Assembly: GCF_000497575.1 (NCBI RefSeq)
Contig: NZ_APJI01000002.1
Span: 57,780 to 121,779, forward strand
DNA length: 64,000 bases
Direction: 5' to 3'
Source of the DNA: Afipia sp. OHSU_II-C1
GTDB lineage: Bacteria > Pseudomonadota > Alphaproteobacteria > Rhizobiales > Xanthobacteraceae
Part shown: positions 25,049-34,481 of the stretch, piece by piece
How positions within the stretch are numbered: the stretch's first letter is position 1
Layout of the letters: each line of letters begins with the position of its first letter
Position numbers and translations under genes: made by a program
The notes under the pieces: generated by a model
Told to the model about the DNA's origin: nothing
Databases searched by the model: none
The model's input: only the letters and a program-made list of their open reading frames with translations

Positions 25049-26029
25049 GTGAACCTGAAATTCGGCTGGTACGCTTTATCTGCACTCCTGGCGGGCTCTG
25101 TCGCGGTGGCCGATCAGGCCCGGGCCCAGACATGGCCGGAGAAGCCAATCGTCTTTGTCGTGCCGTTCGCGGCCGGCGGCGGCACCGATGCCTTCGCCCG
25201 CCCGCTTGCTGCCCAGCTCGACACGCAACTGGGCACGCGCGTGCTGATCGAAAACCGCGCCGGCGCCGGTGGCACCGTGGGCGCATCGCAGGCATCGAAG
25301 GCCGCGCCGGACGGCTACACCTTCTTCGTCGGCGCGGCGCATCACGCCATCGCTCCGGCGATCTATCCCAATCTCGACTACAATCTCGAGAAGGATTTCG
25401 TACCGGTGGCGCTGATCGCGCGGCCGCCGCAGGTGATCGTGGTCAATCCTGACAAGGTTGCCGCCAAGACGCTGCCGGAATTCGTCGCCTATCTTCGCGC
25501 CAATCCGGACAAGCTGAACTACGGTTCCGCCGGCGCCGGCACCACGCATCATCTCGCCGGCGAGTTGTTCAAGATTGTGACCAAGACGCGCATTCTGCAT
25601 GTGCCCTATCGCGGAGCGGGCCCGGCGATGCAGGATCTTGTCGCCGGTCACGTGCCGCTGGTGTTCGACGGGCTCGGCTCGTCGGCGCCGCAAATCCGCA
25701 GCGGGCAGTTGCGCGCGCTCGCAGTCGCGGCGCCAAAACGGGTGCCGGCGTTCCCGGATGTGCCCACAGCCGCGGAAGCAGGCGTGCCCGGTTACGAAGT
25801 CTCGACCTGGTACGGGGTCTTCGCACCGAAGAAAACGCCGCCGGCCGTCGTCGAACGCATGACCAAGGAGTTGCAGAAGGCGATGCAGACGGCTGCGATC
25901 AAGGAAGCGTGGGAGCGCAACGGCTCCGACGTTCCCGATGTTACAGGGGCGGCGTTCGGCACCATGGTGGCCGCGGAAACCGTGCGCTGGCAGAAGGTCG
26001 TGACCGAGGCCGGCGTCAAACTGGATTAA
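25049..26029 (+). CDS. Tripartite tricarboxylate transporter (TctC/Bug) substrate-binding protein
   Basis: A 326-residue periplasmic protein with a signal peptide (about 1-27, ending ARAQ) and the Bug-family pattern: WPEKPIVFVVPFAAGGGTDAFARPLA, the conserved Y/N-S-G region LNYGSAGAGTTHHLAGE, and PYRGAGPAMQDLVAG. It binds a carboxylate or other small organic anion. No TctA/TctB membrane genes lie beside it, as usual for orphan Bug proteins. The start is GTG with GGGAGGA upstream. Confidence 0.88.
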   Translation: MNLKFGWYALSALLAGSVAVADQARAQTWPEKPIVFVVPFAAGGGTDAFARPLAAQLDTQLGTRVLIENRAGAGGTVGASQASKAAPDGYTFFVGAAHHAIAPAIYPNLDYNLEKDFVPVALIARPPQVIVVNPDKVAAKTLPEFVAYLRANPDKLNYGSAGAGTTHHLAGELFKIVTKTRILHVPYRGAGPAMQDLVAGHVPLVFDGLGSSAPQIRSGQLRALAVAAPKRVPAFPDVPTAAEAGVPGYEVSTWYGVFAPKKTPPAVVERMTKELQKAMQTAAIKEAWERNGSDVPDVTGAAFGTMVAAETVRWQKVVTEAGVKLD

Positions 26030-26315
26030 CCCGCACAAGACGGGCGCACACACAACGTCTCGCCAGTCCGGCATGCGATGCCGGGCCGGCGACACATCGC
26101 GGACAAACGCATACCGCCTTGAGGCTGCCGACCGGGCATGTCTCATAAGGTTCACAACTGCTATAGTGGCGTTCAGTTGAACAACACAGAGCCGGCCGCT
26201 GAAGACCCGGCATCGAGCGCGGCCTGAAATCTAAAGTCAATCGGCCAGCGCTATTGCGCTGCTCTGTACCATCGGCATTTGGATACGGCGCGATTTACGC
26301 GCGACCGGCAAGACT

Positions 26316-26392
26316 TGGCGATCCCGGGAAGACTCGAACTTCCGACCTACGGTTTAGGAAACCGTCGCTCTATCCGGCTGAGCTACGGGACC
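26316..26392 (-). tRNA. tRNA-Arg(CCU)
   Basis: 77 nt on the minus strand folding as a cloverleaf: acceptor GGTCCCG with CGGGATC (one G-T pair), D-arm GCTCAGCCGGATAGAGC, anticodon stem ACGGT/ACCGT with loop TTCCTAA (anticodon CCU), T-arm with TTCGAGT, and an encoded CCA end. The flanking gap from 26030 and up to 26544 has no gene; no integrase or target-site repeat adjoins it. Confidence 0.93.
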
Positions 26393-26544
26393 GGTCTCAA
26401 TCTCTTACCGAAGATGAACGGCAAGAGCGCTTAAAACTTTCGCAATTCCATACCAGAGGGCGTGCACGACCGCTACCCTGCCTTGTAACCGTCATGGCGG
26501 GACACTAGTCTTTCCGCTGGGCGGGCGTTCGACAGGAGATAACG

Positions 26545-27171
26545 ATGGGTTTGCTCGACATTCTCAACGGCATGCAAAACGGACCTCGCGGGCCAAGTGA
26601 ACCAAGCTCACCGGGTCAGAGCAGCGGCGGGATGTCGCCAATGACCATGGCGATCCTTGCCCTTCTTGCCTACAAGGCGGTCAAACATCTTGGCGGAAGC
26701 CAGCAGGGCACAAGCCCCAACGCGCCTGCGCCATCTGCACCAACCCCGTTGCCGGGCACCACGACCGCCAGCACCGGCGGACTTGGTGGTAGTCTTGGCG
26801 GCAGTCTTGGCGGCGGACTCGGCGACCTGATGAAGGGTCCGCTCGGAGGGGCTCTCGGCGGATTGCTGGCAGGCGGCGCAGCAGGAAGCGTCCTGAGCGG
26901 CGGACTGAACGATCTGCTCAAGCAGTTTCAGGAAAAAGGCCATACCGAGACCGCCAACTCATGGGTCAGCGCCGGTCCCAACAAGCAGATCTCCCCCGGT
27001 GATCTCGCCTCCGCGCTCGGTGCGGATCAGATCAGCACGCTGACATCACAGACCGGCCTGTCACGCGACGAGCTGCTGGCGGGTCTTGCCAGGCAGTTGC
27101 CTGATGTCATCAATCAGCTGACGCCGGATGGACGGCTTCCGACCGAAAAAGAAGCCTCGCGCTGGATCTGA
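26545..27171 (+). CDS. YidB-family (DUF937) protein
   Basis: A 208-residue protein: a short N-terminal segment, one hydrophobic helix (about 33-46), a glycine-rich linker (about 78-120, repeats of GGSLGG) and a C-terminal DUF937 domain (about 125-200: GLNDLLKQFQEKGHTETANSW, ISPGDLASALGADQI, LSRDELLAGLARQLP). YidB function is unknown. The stretch of short near-repeats could vary in length between strains. Confidence 0.8.
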   Translation: MGLLDILNGMQNGPRGPSEPSSPGQSSGGMSPMTMAILALLAYKAVKHLGGSQQGTSPNAPAPSAPTPLPGTTTASTGGLGGSLGGSLGGGLGDLMKGPLGGALGGLLAGGAAGSVLSGGLNDLLKQFQEKGHTETANSWVSAGPNKQISPGDLASALGADQISTLTSQTGLSRDELLAGLARQLPDVINQLTPDGRLPTEKEASRWI

Positions 27172-27185
27172 CCGGCATCACGACC

Positions 27186-27211
27186 GCGTGGAGCGATTGT
27201 TCGCTCCACGC
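27186..27211 (+). terminator. Hairpin between YidB and GlsB genes
   Basis: A perfect 11-bp stem, GCGTGGAGCGA (27186-27196) and TCGCTCCACGC (27201-27211), with a 4-nt loop, 15 nt after the YidB stop. There is no T-tract, so it may be a weak terminator or an mRNA-stabilising hairpin. Confidence 0.5.
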
Positions 27212-27257
27212 CGACCGACAAGCGGCTCTTTGAATTTCAGCACGAAGGACACCAGCA

Positions 27258-27530
27258 ATGCTTTATGTTCTCATCGTCGGACTGGTCGCGGGTTTTCTTG
27301 CACGGCTTTTATCACCGGGGCCAAATAATCCGACAGGCTTCATCCTGACGATGGTCCTCGGCATCGCCGGCGCATTTCTGGCGACCTTCATCGGTCAGGC
27401 GATCGGCCACTACGGTCCGAACCAGGGCGCCGGATTCATCACCGCCACCATTGGAGCCCTGGTGGTGCTGTTCATCTGGAACCGGCTGGTGGCGCGCGGC
27501 GTCGTCTCCGATCCCGGCAACAAGGTCTGA
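27258..27530 (+). CDS. GlsB/YeaQ/YmgE-family membrane protein
   Basis: A 90-residue protein with three hydrophobic segments and the family pattern GLVAGFLARL, then GFILTMVLGIAGAFLA and GFITATIGALVVLFIW. Relatives are stress-induced inner-membrane proteins of unknown mechanism, sometimes called transglycosylase-associated. It converges with the SDR gene. Confidence 0.82.
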   Translation: MLYVLIVGLVAGFLARLLSPGPNNPTGFILTMVLGIAGAFLATFIGQAIGHYGPNQGAGFITATIGALVVLFIWNRLVARGVVSDPGNKV

Positions 27531-27548
27531 GCGGCTGGCGTTCTGCGC

Positions 27549-28352
27549 TCAGATCCGCTTGGGCAGGAGCGCAGGGCCCAGATGCACGCCGGCATCGATA
27601 CGCACGATCTCTCCGGTCATGCTGCGTGACGCCGGGCTCGCGAGAAAACACACGAGTTCGGCAACATCCTCTGCCGTGGTCGCGATGTGGAGCGGCGCCT
27701 GTTCCATCACCGTCTGGCGAACCTTCGCTGCCTGGTCGGCGCCGCGGCCCTTGGTGAACCACGGCGTATCGATATATCCGGGACAGACCGCGTTGACACG
27801 GATCACAGGCGCGAGCGCACGCGACAGCGACAGCGTGATGGTGTTCAGGGCGCCCTTGCTCGCCGCATAGGCCACCGACGAACCGATACCGGCGATACCC
27901 GCGATCGACGAAATATTCACCACCGACGAGCTGCGGTCGGCGTGCTTGGCGCCCGCCTCCAGCAACGCGCGCGCCGCGCGGATCATCTGGTACGGACCGA
28001 TGCTGTTCACCGCATAGATGCGCTGGAAATCCTCGGCGGACAGGCCATCGAGATTGCCGTGATCGACATGCTTGGTCATGCCGGCATTGTTGATCAGGGC
28101 GTCGAGCCGGCCCCACGGCGCGGCCGCGGCAACGATCTTCTTGCAATCCTCGTCGCGCGACACATCGCCCTGCACGACCACAACCTCTGCACCGGCGCGG
28201 CGGCACACATCGGCTGTCTGCTCGGCTTCCTTCTGGCTCGACGAATAATTGATGACCAGCCTCGCACCCTGCTTTGCCAGCAAAGCGGCAGATGCCGCGC
28301 CAAGACCCGAGGCCGAGCCCGTTACAATTGCCGTCAATCCATCCTTGGCCAT
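27549..28352 (-). CDS. Short-chain dehydrogenase/reductase (SDR)
   Basis: A 267-residue NAD(P)-dependent oxidoreductase with TGSASGLG (11-18), NNAG, a serine in NISS and the YAASKG catalytic tyrosine-lysine pair. It resembles FabG-like 3-oxoacyl or gluconate-type reductases; the substrate is not defined. AAGGAC supports the ATG at 28352. The next cluster starts 127 nt upstream on the same strand. Confidence 0.85.
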   Translation of the reverse strand: MAKDGLTAIVTGSASGLGAASAALLAKQGARLVINYSSSQKEAEQTADVCRRAGAEVVVVQGDVSRDEDCKKIVAAAAPWGRLDALINNAGMTKHVDHGNLDGLSAEDFQRIYAVNSIGPYQMIRAARALLEAGAKHADRSSSVVNISSIAGIAGIGSSVAYAASKGALNTITLSLSRALAPVIRVNAVCPGYIDTPWFTKGRGADQAAKVRQTVMEQAPLHIATTAEDVAELVCFLASPASRSMTGEIVRIDAGVHLGPALLPKRI

Positions 28353-28479
28353 CTGTTGTCCTTCTTGCGAGGCTGTCGTTGTGGGCCGCAACCTAGCGGC
28401 CAAATTCCGGCCGGAACAGCGATTTTTGATCCGATCCGGCGCAGGAATGGCAGATGCGCGATGATGCTTGCGCGCGCCA

Positions 28480-30597
28480 TCAGCCCGCTGACGCCGCTTT
28501 TCCTGCAATCAGCGCATCGACGATCGTGACACCCTTCCCTTCCTCATGCACGCGCGCCGGATTGATCTCGATCTCCGAGACAGAGTCCTTCAACTCAGCC
28601 GCAAGCAGCGAGATCCGCGCAATCAGTTTGATCAGTGCATCCTTGTCCGCCTTCGCAGCGCCCCGGAATCCGTCGAGCAGCGCAGCCGACTTGAGTTCGG
28701 CGACCATCGCGGCGGCTTCCGCTTCGCTCACCGGCGCGGGCCGATAGACCACGTCCCTGAACAATTCGGTCGCGATCCCGCCGAGCCCGGTCATGATGAT
28801 GGGGCCGAATGTGGGATCGTTGATGGTGCCGATAATCATCTCGACGCCCTGCCCGGCCATCGGACCCACCAGCACGCCCTGAATACCGGCCACGGAATTG
28901 AACCGCCGCGCGTTTCCGATCAGTGCGTCATAGGCTACCGCAGCCTCATCGGCATCGCGGATGTTCACCTGCACACCGCCGGCTTCGCTCTTGTGCGGAA
29001 TGTCACGCGACTGGATTTTCATCGCCACCGGAAAACCCGTCGTCGAGAGCGCCGCAGCGAGCGCGGCCTTGTCCCGCACCAGAATTTCCTGCGGCACATC
29101 GATGCCGGCGTTACGCAGCAGCGCCTTGCTTTCATGCTCGGACAGACGCCCGGGCACAGGCGTCTCCAATCGCGACGGATGGGCCTCCACCTGTGGTGCG
29201 AGTGCGTACCGGCTCCGCTTCACAAGCTGGCTCACGGCCCGCCCCAGCGACGTGATGCCGGAGAAGGCCACAATCCCGGAAGCAGCCAGTTCCGTCCGCG
29301 CGAACTGCGACGGCAAGGTGTAAGTGAAAAACAGGATCGGCTTGCGCTGTGCATCGATCAGCGGCTTGATTTCATCCGCCTTGACAGGAATGCGCGTCTC
29401 GCTGGCGAGCGACACCACGACGACGATGGCATCGATATCGCTCGATTGCTCCAGCAGTTCGATCACCTTCTGCAATCCGCCGCTATGAACCGCCTGCGCG
29501 GTGATATCGACCGGGTTGCGCGCCGAACCATAGGACGGGATCAGTGCGCGCACTTTTTCCTGCATCGATGCGGCGAGCTCCGGAATCTGCAATCCCTCGC
29601 CCGCAAGCGCATCCGCGACCCAGGCTCCCGCGCCGCCCGAGACAGTGACAACGGCCAGGCGGTCGCCGCGCGGCAGCGGCGCCGCCGCGAATGCTGCCGC
29701 GATCGCCACCGCCTCATCAAGATCGTTGCAAACGACAAAGCCGTATTTGGCGAACACCGCATCGTAAGCGGCCGTCCATCCGGCTAGGCTCGCGGTATGA
29801 GAGGCCGCGGCCCGCTCACCCGCACCCGAGCGGCCGACCTTGATCACGATCACCGGCTTGCCGGTCTCCGCCGCACGCCGCGCCGCGGCCGCGAACATCT
29901 GCGGATCGCGAATGCCTTCGATGAACATCAGGATGACGTCGGTCGCGTCATCCTGAACCAGATAGTCGAGGAATTCACCGGCGGCGAGATCGGACTCGTT
30001 ACCGGTGCTGATGACCTTGCTGACAGCGACGCCCATCGCCTTGGCGCGATTGTAGATCGCAAATCCGATGCCGCCGCTTTGGGCAACGATGCCGACACGG
30101 CGCTGGCTTGCCAGCAGCCGCGGCGCGTCCGGCCTGACATCGACCGTCGGGCTGAACGTCGCCGCGATACGCTGCGGCTCGTTGTAGAAACCCTCGGCGT
30201 TCGGCCCGGAGATGCGCATGCCGGTGCGTTTTGCGAGTTCGGCAATCTCGGCCTGCATGCCGGCGCTCTCACCACCCTCTTCCGCGAACCCTGACGAGAT
30301 CACAATCGCATTCTTCACACCTGCCGCCGCGCATTCCAGCAACGCGCCGAGCACCGCCCGCGCCGGAATGATGACAATGGCGAGATCGACCGGCTTTCCG
30401 ATCGCGGCGACCGATGCAAAACATCCGAGATCGCAGATGCTGTCATAGGCCGGATTGATCGGGAATATTTCGCCAGCGAATCCGTTTCGGCGCAGGAACG
30501 TCAGCAGCAGACCGGGAATTTTCTTGTCGTCCCGCGACGCGCCGATGATTGCGATGCTGCCTGGTGAAAAGAATGTATCCAGCGGATGCTTTGTCAC
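28480..30597 (-). CDS. NDP-forming acyl-CoA synthetase (acetate--CoA ligase family)
   Basis: A 705-residue fusion of the usual alpha and beta subunits: a CoA-binding Rossmann domain (about 5-130: FFSPGSIAIIGASRDDKKIPG), a succinyl-CoA-ligase-like domain (about 150-460) with the phosphorylated-histidine region near SHTASLAG, and a C-terminal ATP-grasp domain (about 480-700: FPVAMKIQSRDIPHKSEAGGVQ). It joins or splits acyl-CoA with nucleotide turnover. The GTG at 30597 lies 8 nt after the VOC gene stop, indicating an operon. The frame is open further up, but that part overlaps the VOC gene. Confidence 0.85.
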   Translation of the reverse strand: MTKHPLDTFFSPGSIAIIGASRDDKKIPGLLLTFLRRNGFAGEIFPINPAYDSICDLGCFASVAAIGKPVDLAIVIIPARAVLGALLECAAAGVKNAIVISSGFAEEGGESAGMQAEIAELAKRTGMRISGPNAEGFYNEPQRIAATFSPTVDVRPDAPRLLASQRRVGIVAQSGGIGFAIYNRAKAMGVAVSKVISTGNESDLAAGEFLDYLVQDDATDVILMFIEGIRDPQMFAAAARRAAETGKPVIVIKVGRSGAGERAAASHTASLAGWTAAYDAVFAKYGFVVCNDLDEAVAIAAAFAAAPLPRGDRLAVVTVSGGAGAWVADALAGEGLQIPELAASMQEKVRALIPSYGSARNPVDITAQAVHSGGLQKVIELLEQSSDIDAIVVVVSLASETRIPVKADEIKPLIDAQRKPILFFTYTLPSQFARTELAASGIVAFSGITSLGRAVSQLVKRSRYALAPQVEAHPSRLETPVPGRLSEHESKALLRNAGIDVPQEILVRDKAALAAALSTTGFPVAMKIQSRDIPHKSEAGGVQVNIRDADEAAVAYDALIGNARRFNSVAGIQGVLVGPMAGQGVEMIIGTINDPTFGPIIMTGLGGIATELFRDVVYRPAPVSEAEAAAMVAELKSAALLDGFRGAAKADKDALIKLIARISLLAAELKDSVSEIEINPARVHEEGKGVTIVDALIAGKAASAG

Positions 30598-30605
30598 GTC
30601 TTGTC

Positions 30606-31355
30606 TCAGGCGGTGATACGAAAATCGACGCCGCCGATACGAAACGAATTTACGGCGATGGCGTATCCCCTCGCCTGCGCGGCATGAAGCACAACGGCGG
30701 GATCGCGGACACGAAACGTCAGCGCGCTCATGATCTCGTTGCCACCTTGGGTAAAACGAATCCTGCAATTGGGCAGCGTGATGTCCGCTCCCACCGCAGA
30801 GATTCCGATGATCCGGCCCCAGTGATCGGCGAGCCCGCGCGGATCGGGACTCGTCAGCACGACCTCGGTCAGCGCAGTCGTCACATCGCCGCGGATCGCC
30901 TTGTTCCAGTCGGGCCCGGCCGGTGGATAGGCGCCGCGAATGTTGTCGCTGCCACTGGTGTGATTGAACTCGATGAACGCCGCGCGGCAATCGCGCGGGT
31001 GAAGCTGAACGCCGAGATACGGCGGCCGATCGATGACATGAGAGGTTCGCACGCCGACCTCTCCGGCATTCTTCTGCCGCTCGCGCGGATCGGCACAGGA
31101 GAAGATCGCCATGTAACCGCCATGCCCGCCGGTCTTTTCGATAAAGCGGCCCGCAGCCGTGCCGCCCTGAAACGGGGCCACCACTTCAAGCAGAATTGTA
31201 TCGACCGGAAGCAGCGCGTTTTCCAGACCGTAGCGGGCGACATTTGGATCGCGATAACAGACCGTCAGCCCCATGATGGCGGCGATGTCGCCAACCACCG
31301 GCTCAAGCTGCGGCGCGACGAGACATATCTGCCGCAGCCTCGTCGCGTCCGTCAT
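30606..31355 (-). CDS. VOC-family (glyoxalase/dioxygenase fold) protein
   Basis: A 249-residue protein built of two vicinal-oxygen-chelate modules: the first near residues 5-115 (RQICLVAPQLEPVVGDI, an E in LLEVVAP), the second near 135-245 (TALTEVVLTSPDPRGLADHWGRI). It is probably an isomerase, dioxygenase or lyase acting on an intermediate of the CoA-linked pathway encoded next to it. Its substrate is unknown. Confidence 0.75.
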   Translation of the reverse strand: MTDATRLRQICLVAPQLEPVVGDIAAIMGLTVCYRDPNVARYGLENALLPVDTILLEVVAPFQGGTAAGRFIEKTGGHGGYMAIFSCADPRERQKNAGEVGVRTSHVIDRPPYLGVQLHPRDCRAAFIEFNHTSGSDNIRGAYPPAGPDWNKAIRGDVTTALTEVVLTSPDPRGLADHWGRIIGISAVGADITLPNCRIRFTQGGNEIMSALTFRVRDPAVVLHAAQARGYAIAVNSFRIGGVDFRITA

Positions 31356-31386
31356 TCGCGCTCACTCCCGCTTCGATTTTTTATGG

Positions 31387-32175
31387 CTAGTGCCCCTTGA
31401 ACACCGCGGCGCGCTTTTCCATGAAGGCCTTCGCGGCTTCCTGGTGATCTGCCGTTTCGCCACAGCGGGTATGATGCGCAGCCTCGGCATCGAAGCAGGC
31501 TTCGAGCGAGAGATGTTCGGCATTGTTGATGTTGCGCTTGATGTAGCCGAGCGTCACGGTCGGCCCCTGCGCCAGCGACATTGCAAGCTCCGTCGCGGCA
31601 TCGGCAACCTCCGCGTCCGGCACGACCTTGGTGACCATGCCGAGAGCCAGCGCCTCCTGCGCCGTAAGCACCGGTGACATGAGATACAACTCGCGCGCCT
31701 TGGCGCTGCCGAGCATCTGGGTCAGGAAATACGTTCCGCCGTAGTCGCCGGAAAAGCCGACCTTGGCGAAGGCCGTCGTGATTTTCGCAGACGCCCCCGC
31801 AACGCGCAGATCGCAGGACAGCGCGATGGAGAGACCCGCTCCCGCCGCCGCGCCGTCGATCTGCGCGACGACCGGCTTCGGCAATTCATGCAACAGCCGC
31901 GAGATCTCCATACCCCGGCGCAGATTGGCGCGCTTCACCTCGTATGACAGCGTCGTCTTGTTCTCGGCCATCGATTTGACGTCGCCGCCGACGCAGAACG
32001 TGCCGTTGGCGCCGCGCAGCAGCACCGCACGAACCTCGGTATCGTCCGCCGCCCGCCGCGCCGCCTCGATCAGGTCTGCCGACATCTCCGCATTGATCGC
32101 GTTGCGGCGATCGGGCCGGTTCATGGTGATGGTCAGAAGACCACGGTCGAGGCTTTGCAGAACGGTTCCGCTCAT
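31387..32175 (-). CDS. Enoyl-CoA hydratase/isomerase-family protein
   Basis: A 262-residue crotonase-fold protein: the oxyanion-hole segment GTFCVGGDVKSM, and IDGAAAGAGLSIALSCDLRVA. The usual glutamate pair of hydratases is not evident: the second position reads SGDYGGTYFLTQ, with aspartate. It may therefore be an isomerase or hydrolase-like member. AGGAAAA supports the ATG at 32175. It is grouped with a CoA ligase and a VOC protein. Confidence 0.82.
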   Translation of the reverse strand: MSGTVLQSLDRGLLTITMNRPDRRNAINAEMSADLIEAARRAADDTEVRAVLLRGANGTFCVGGDVKSMAENKTTLSYEVKRANLRRGMEISRLLHELPKPVVAQIDGAAAGAGLSIALSCDLRVAGASAKITTAFAKVGFSGDYGGTYFLTQMLGSAKARELYLMSPVLTAQEALALGMVTKVVPDAEVADAATELAMSLAQGPTVTLGYIKRNINNAEHLSLEACFDAEAAHHTRCGETADHQEAAKAFMEKRAAVFKGH

Positions 32176-32236
32176 GGGGATTTTCCTGTGCTGAACAGAG
32201 GACAAGCGCCGGCCTCAGCCGGCGCTTGCAACAACG

Positions 32237-33442
32237 TTACTTCTTGATGAACGAACAGCGCGACGCGTCCAGCGACTGGAACGCCTGATCGCCCGGAATG
32301 GTGGCGAGCAGCTTGTAGTCGTCCCAGCGCGCCTTCGATTCCGACGGCTTCTTCACCTCGAACAGATACATGTCGTGAATCATGCGGCCGTCCTCGCGGA
32401 TCTTGCCGCCCTTGGCGAACATGTCGTTGATCGGGGTCGACTTCATGACCTTCATCACAGCAGCCGAGTCCGTGGTGCCTGCTTCCTTCACCGCCTTGAG
32501 ATAGTGAAGCACCGAGGAATAGACGCCGGCCTGCGCGGAGGTCGGCACGCGTTTGACGCGTTCCTGGAAACGCTTGGTGAAAGCGCGGGTGTCGTCGTTC
32601 AAATCCCAGTACCAGGCTTCTGCCAGCACGAGGCCCTGCGCGGTCTCAAGCCCGATGCTGTCGATGTCAGTGATGAAAGCCAACAGCGGCGACATCTTCT
32701 GTCCGCCCTTCATCAGGCCGAATTCCGCACCCTGCTTGATGGCATTGATGGTATCGCCGCCTGCATTGGCGAGGCCGATCACCTTCGCCTTTGAGCTCTG
32801 CGCCTGCAGCAGGAACGACGAGAAGTCCGAGGTGTTCAGCGGATGCTTGACGGTGCCAAGCACCTTGCCGCCCATCTTGGTCACGACGGCGGATGTGTCC
32901 TTTTCCAGATCCTGCCCGAACGCGTAGTCAGCCTGCAGGAAAAACCATGTGTCGAGTCCCGCCTTCACGGCAGCGAGGCCTGTCGAGTTGGCCTGCCCAA
33001 ATGTGTCGAACACGTAGTGGACCGTGTAGGGGCCGCAGGCCTCGTTCGTCAGGCGGATGGAGCCCGGACCGTTGAACATGATGATCTTGTTGCGTGCCTT
33101 GGCGATTTCATTGGCGGCGAGCGCAGTAGCGGACGCTGCAACGTCGACAATCGCCTCAACGCCCTGATTGTCGAACATGTCGCGCGCAATGCTCGACGAC
33201 AGATCGGCTTTGTTGAGATGATCCGCCGCGATGATCTCGATCTTGCGGCCCAGCACTTCACCGCCGAAATCCTCCGCCGCCATTTTCGCGGCGGTCTCGC
33301 TGCCGAGGCCCGTGATGTCGGCATAGAGGCCGGACATGTCGAGGATCGCGCCGAGTTTCAGCGGCGGCTTGCCTTGCGCCATTGCGCCGCCCGAGGTGAG
33401 CACAAATGCGGACGAGAAAAGGGCTGCGAGAATTTTCTTCAA
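32237..33442 (-). CDS. ABC transporter substrate-binding protein (branched-chain amino-acid/aromatic type)
   Basis: A 401-residue periplasmic binding protein of the LivJ/peripla_BP_6 type: signal peptide (about 1-23, ending AMAQG), then PPLKLGAILDMSGLYADITGLGSETAAKMA and a late FKKRFQ-like region. Permease and ATPase genes are absent, so the partner transporter is elsewhere. It begins with TTG at 33442, preceded by GGGAGA at the right distance. Its grouping with CoA genes suggests uptake of an aromatic or fatty acid for CoA activation. Confidence 0.83.
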   Translation of the reverse strand: MKKILAALFSSAFVLTSGGAMAQGKPPLKLGAILDMSGLYADITGLGSETAAKMAAEDFGGEVLGRKIEIIAADHLNKADLSSSIARDMFDNQGVEAIVDVAASATALAANEIAKARNKIIMFNGPGSIRLTNEACGPYTVHYVFDTFGQANSTGLAAVKAGLDTWFFLQADYAFGQDLEKDTSAVVTKMGGKVLGTVKHPLNTSDFSSFLLQAQSSKAKVIGLANAGGDTINAIKQGAEFGLMKGGQKMSPLLAFITDIDSIGLETAQGLVLAEAWYWDLNDDTRAFTKRFQERVKRVPTSAQAGVYSSVLHYLKAVKEAGTTDSAAVMKVMKSTPINDMFAKGGKIREDGRMIHDMYLFEVKKPSESKARWDDYKLLATIPGDQAFQSLDASRCSFIKK

Positions 33443-33667
33443 TGTTGTCTCCCGTGATCGATGACGCGCCTTCGCGGGCGACATCTTTGATTGCTTTCAT
33501 CATGGCGCAACCCTGACAGGGCAGCAAGCAACCGGCCATGCAAATGCCGCCGGGCAACATGCGCGCACACTTGACTCACATCGGCAAGCCGCAACACATT
33601 CCGCAGGTCGAAACTGGTTTGGTGCCGAGTCCGCTTCGGCGTGCCCGCAAGGCCTGACAGCGTGGAG

Positions 33668-34477
33668 ATGAACCGCCGCATTCCGATCACCTTTTGCTGC
33701 GCGCTGCTGCTGATCGCGAGCAGCGGCTCGCTTCACGCCGCATGCGAGTTCGCTCGCCAAGGTGACGGCCGCGTCAGCGACGTGTTCGACATCCGCACAT
33801 TCCGTCTCGATGACGGGCGTGAGGTGCGTCTCGCCGGAATCGAGCCGGCAGGAGAAACAGCCGCTCGCGGCAAGGAAGTGCTGGCTTCGCTGATCAACGG
33901 CCGCGATGTCACATTGCACGGCTCCGATGACAGGCCGGATCGCTACGGCCGTCAGGCCGCCTTCGTCTTTCTGCAAGGTTCGGAGACTCCCCTTCAATCC
34001 GAACTTCTGGCACGCGGCGAAGCGCTGGCGTCTCCCTCTGCGGCGGACAAGGCGTGTTCCGCTGTGCTGCTTGCCGCCGAGGCCTCCGCCCGCGCTGCAA
34101 GGCGCGGCATTTGGGCCAATCTGGCTGCCTTAAAAAACGCGGAAAGCACCGACGATATTTTGGCTGGAATTGGACGGTTTGCCGTGGTGGAGGGGACGGT
34201 TTCGTCGGCCCGTCTCGCCGGGACGGTATTTTATGTCAATTTCGGCCGGCGATGGACACGGGACTTTGCCGTGACTATTTCAAGGCGCATGATGCCGTCG
34301 CTGGAAGGCGCCGGGATCGACCTTAAGTCTCTGAAAAACAAGAGAATTCAGGTTCGAGGCTGGATCGAGAAGCGTGGCGGCCCAAGGATTGAGGTCACTC
34401 ACGTGGGGCAGATCGAGTTGATTTCTGAGGCTAATGTGGCCGCGAAGGACGCGATACCGAGGGACGAGGGCAAATAG
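33668..34477 (+). CDS. Thermonuclease (SNase)-like exported protein
   Basis: A 269-residue protein: signal peptide (about 1-24, ending LHAAC), then an SNase-like OB-fold domain (about 30-160: VRLAGIEPAGE, GRDVTLHG, DRYGRQAAFVF) and a C-terminal OB-like extension (about 165-260). The calcium-binding aspartate of the SNase motif is replaced by glutamate and one residue is inserted, so activity is uncertain. It precedes the M48 protease by 4 nt, forming a likely operon. Confidence 0.72.
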   Translation: MNRRIPITFCCALLLIASSGSLHAACEFARQGDGRVSDVFDIRTFRLDDGREVRLAGIEPAGETAARGKEVLASLINGRDVTLHGSDDRPDRYGRQAAFVFLQGSETPLQSELLARGEALASPSAADKACSAVLLAAEASARAARRGIWANLAALKNAESTDDILAGIGRFAVVEGTVSSARLAGTVFYVNFGRRWTRDFAVTISRRMMPSLEGAGIDLKSLKNKRIQVRGWIEKRGGPRIEVTHVGQIELISEANVAAKDAIPRDEGK

Positions 34478-34481
34478 CGGC

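Noticed and set aside
26316..26392. tRNA-Arg as island attachment site
   Set aside because: No integrase beside it and no repeated 3' end of the tRNA; the accessory island lies about 14 kb away.
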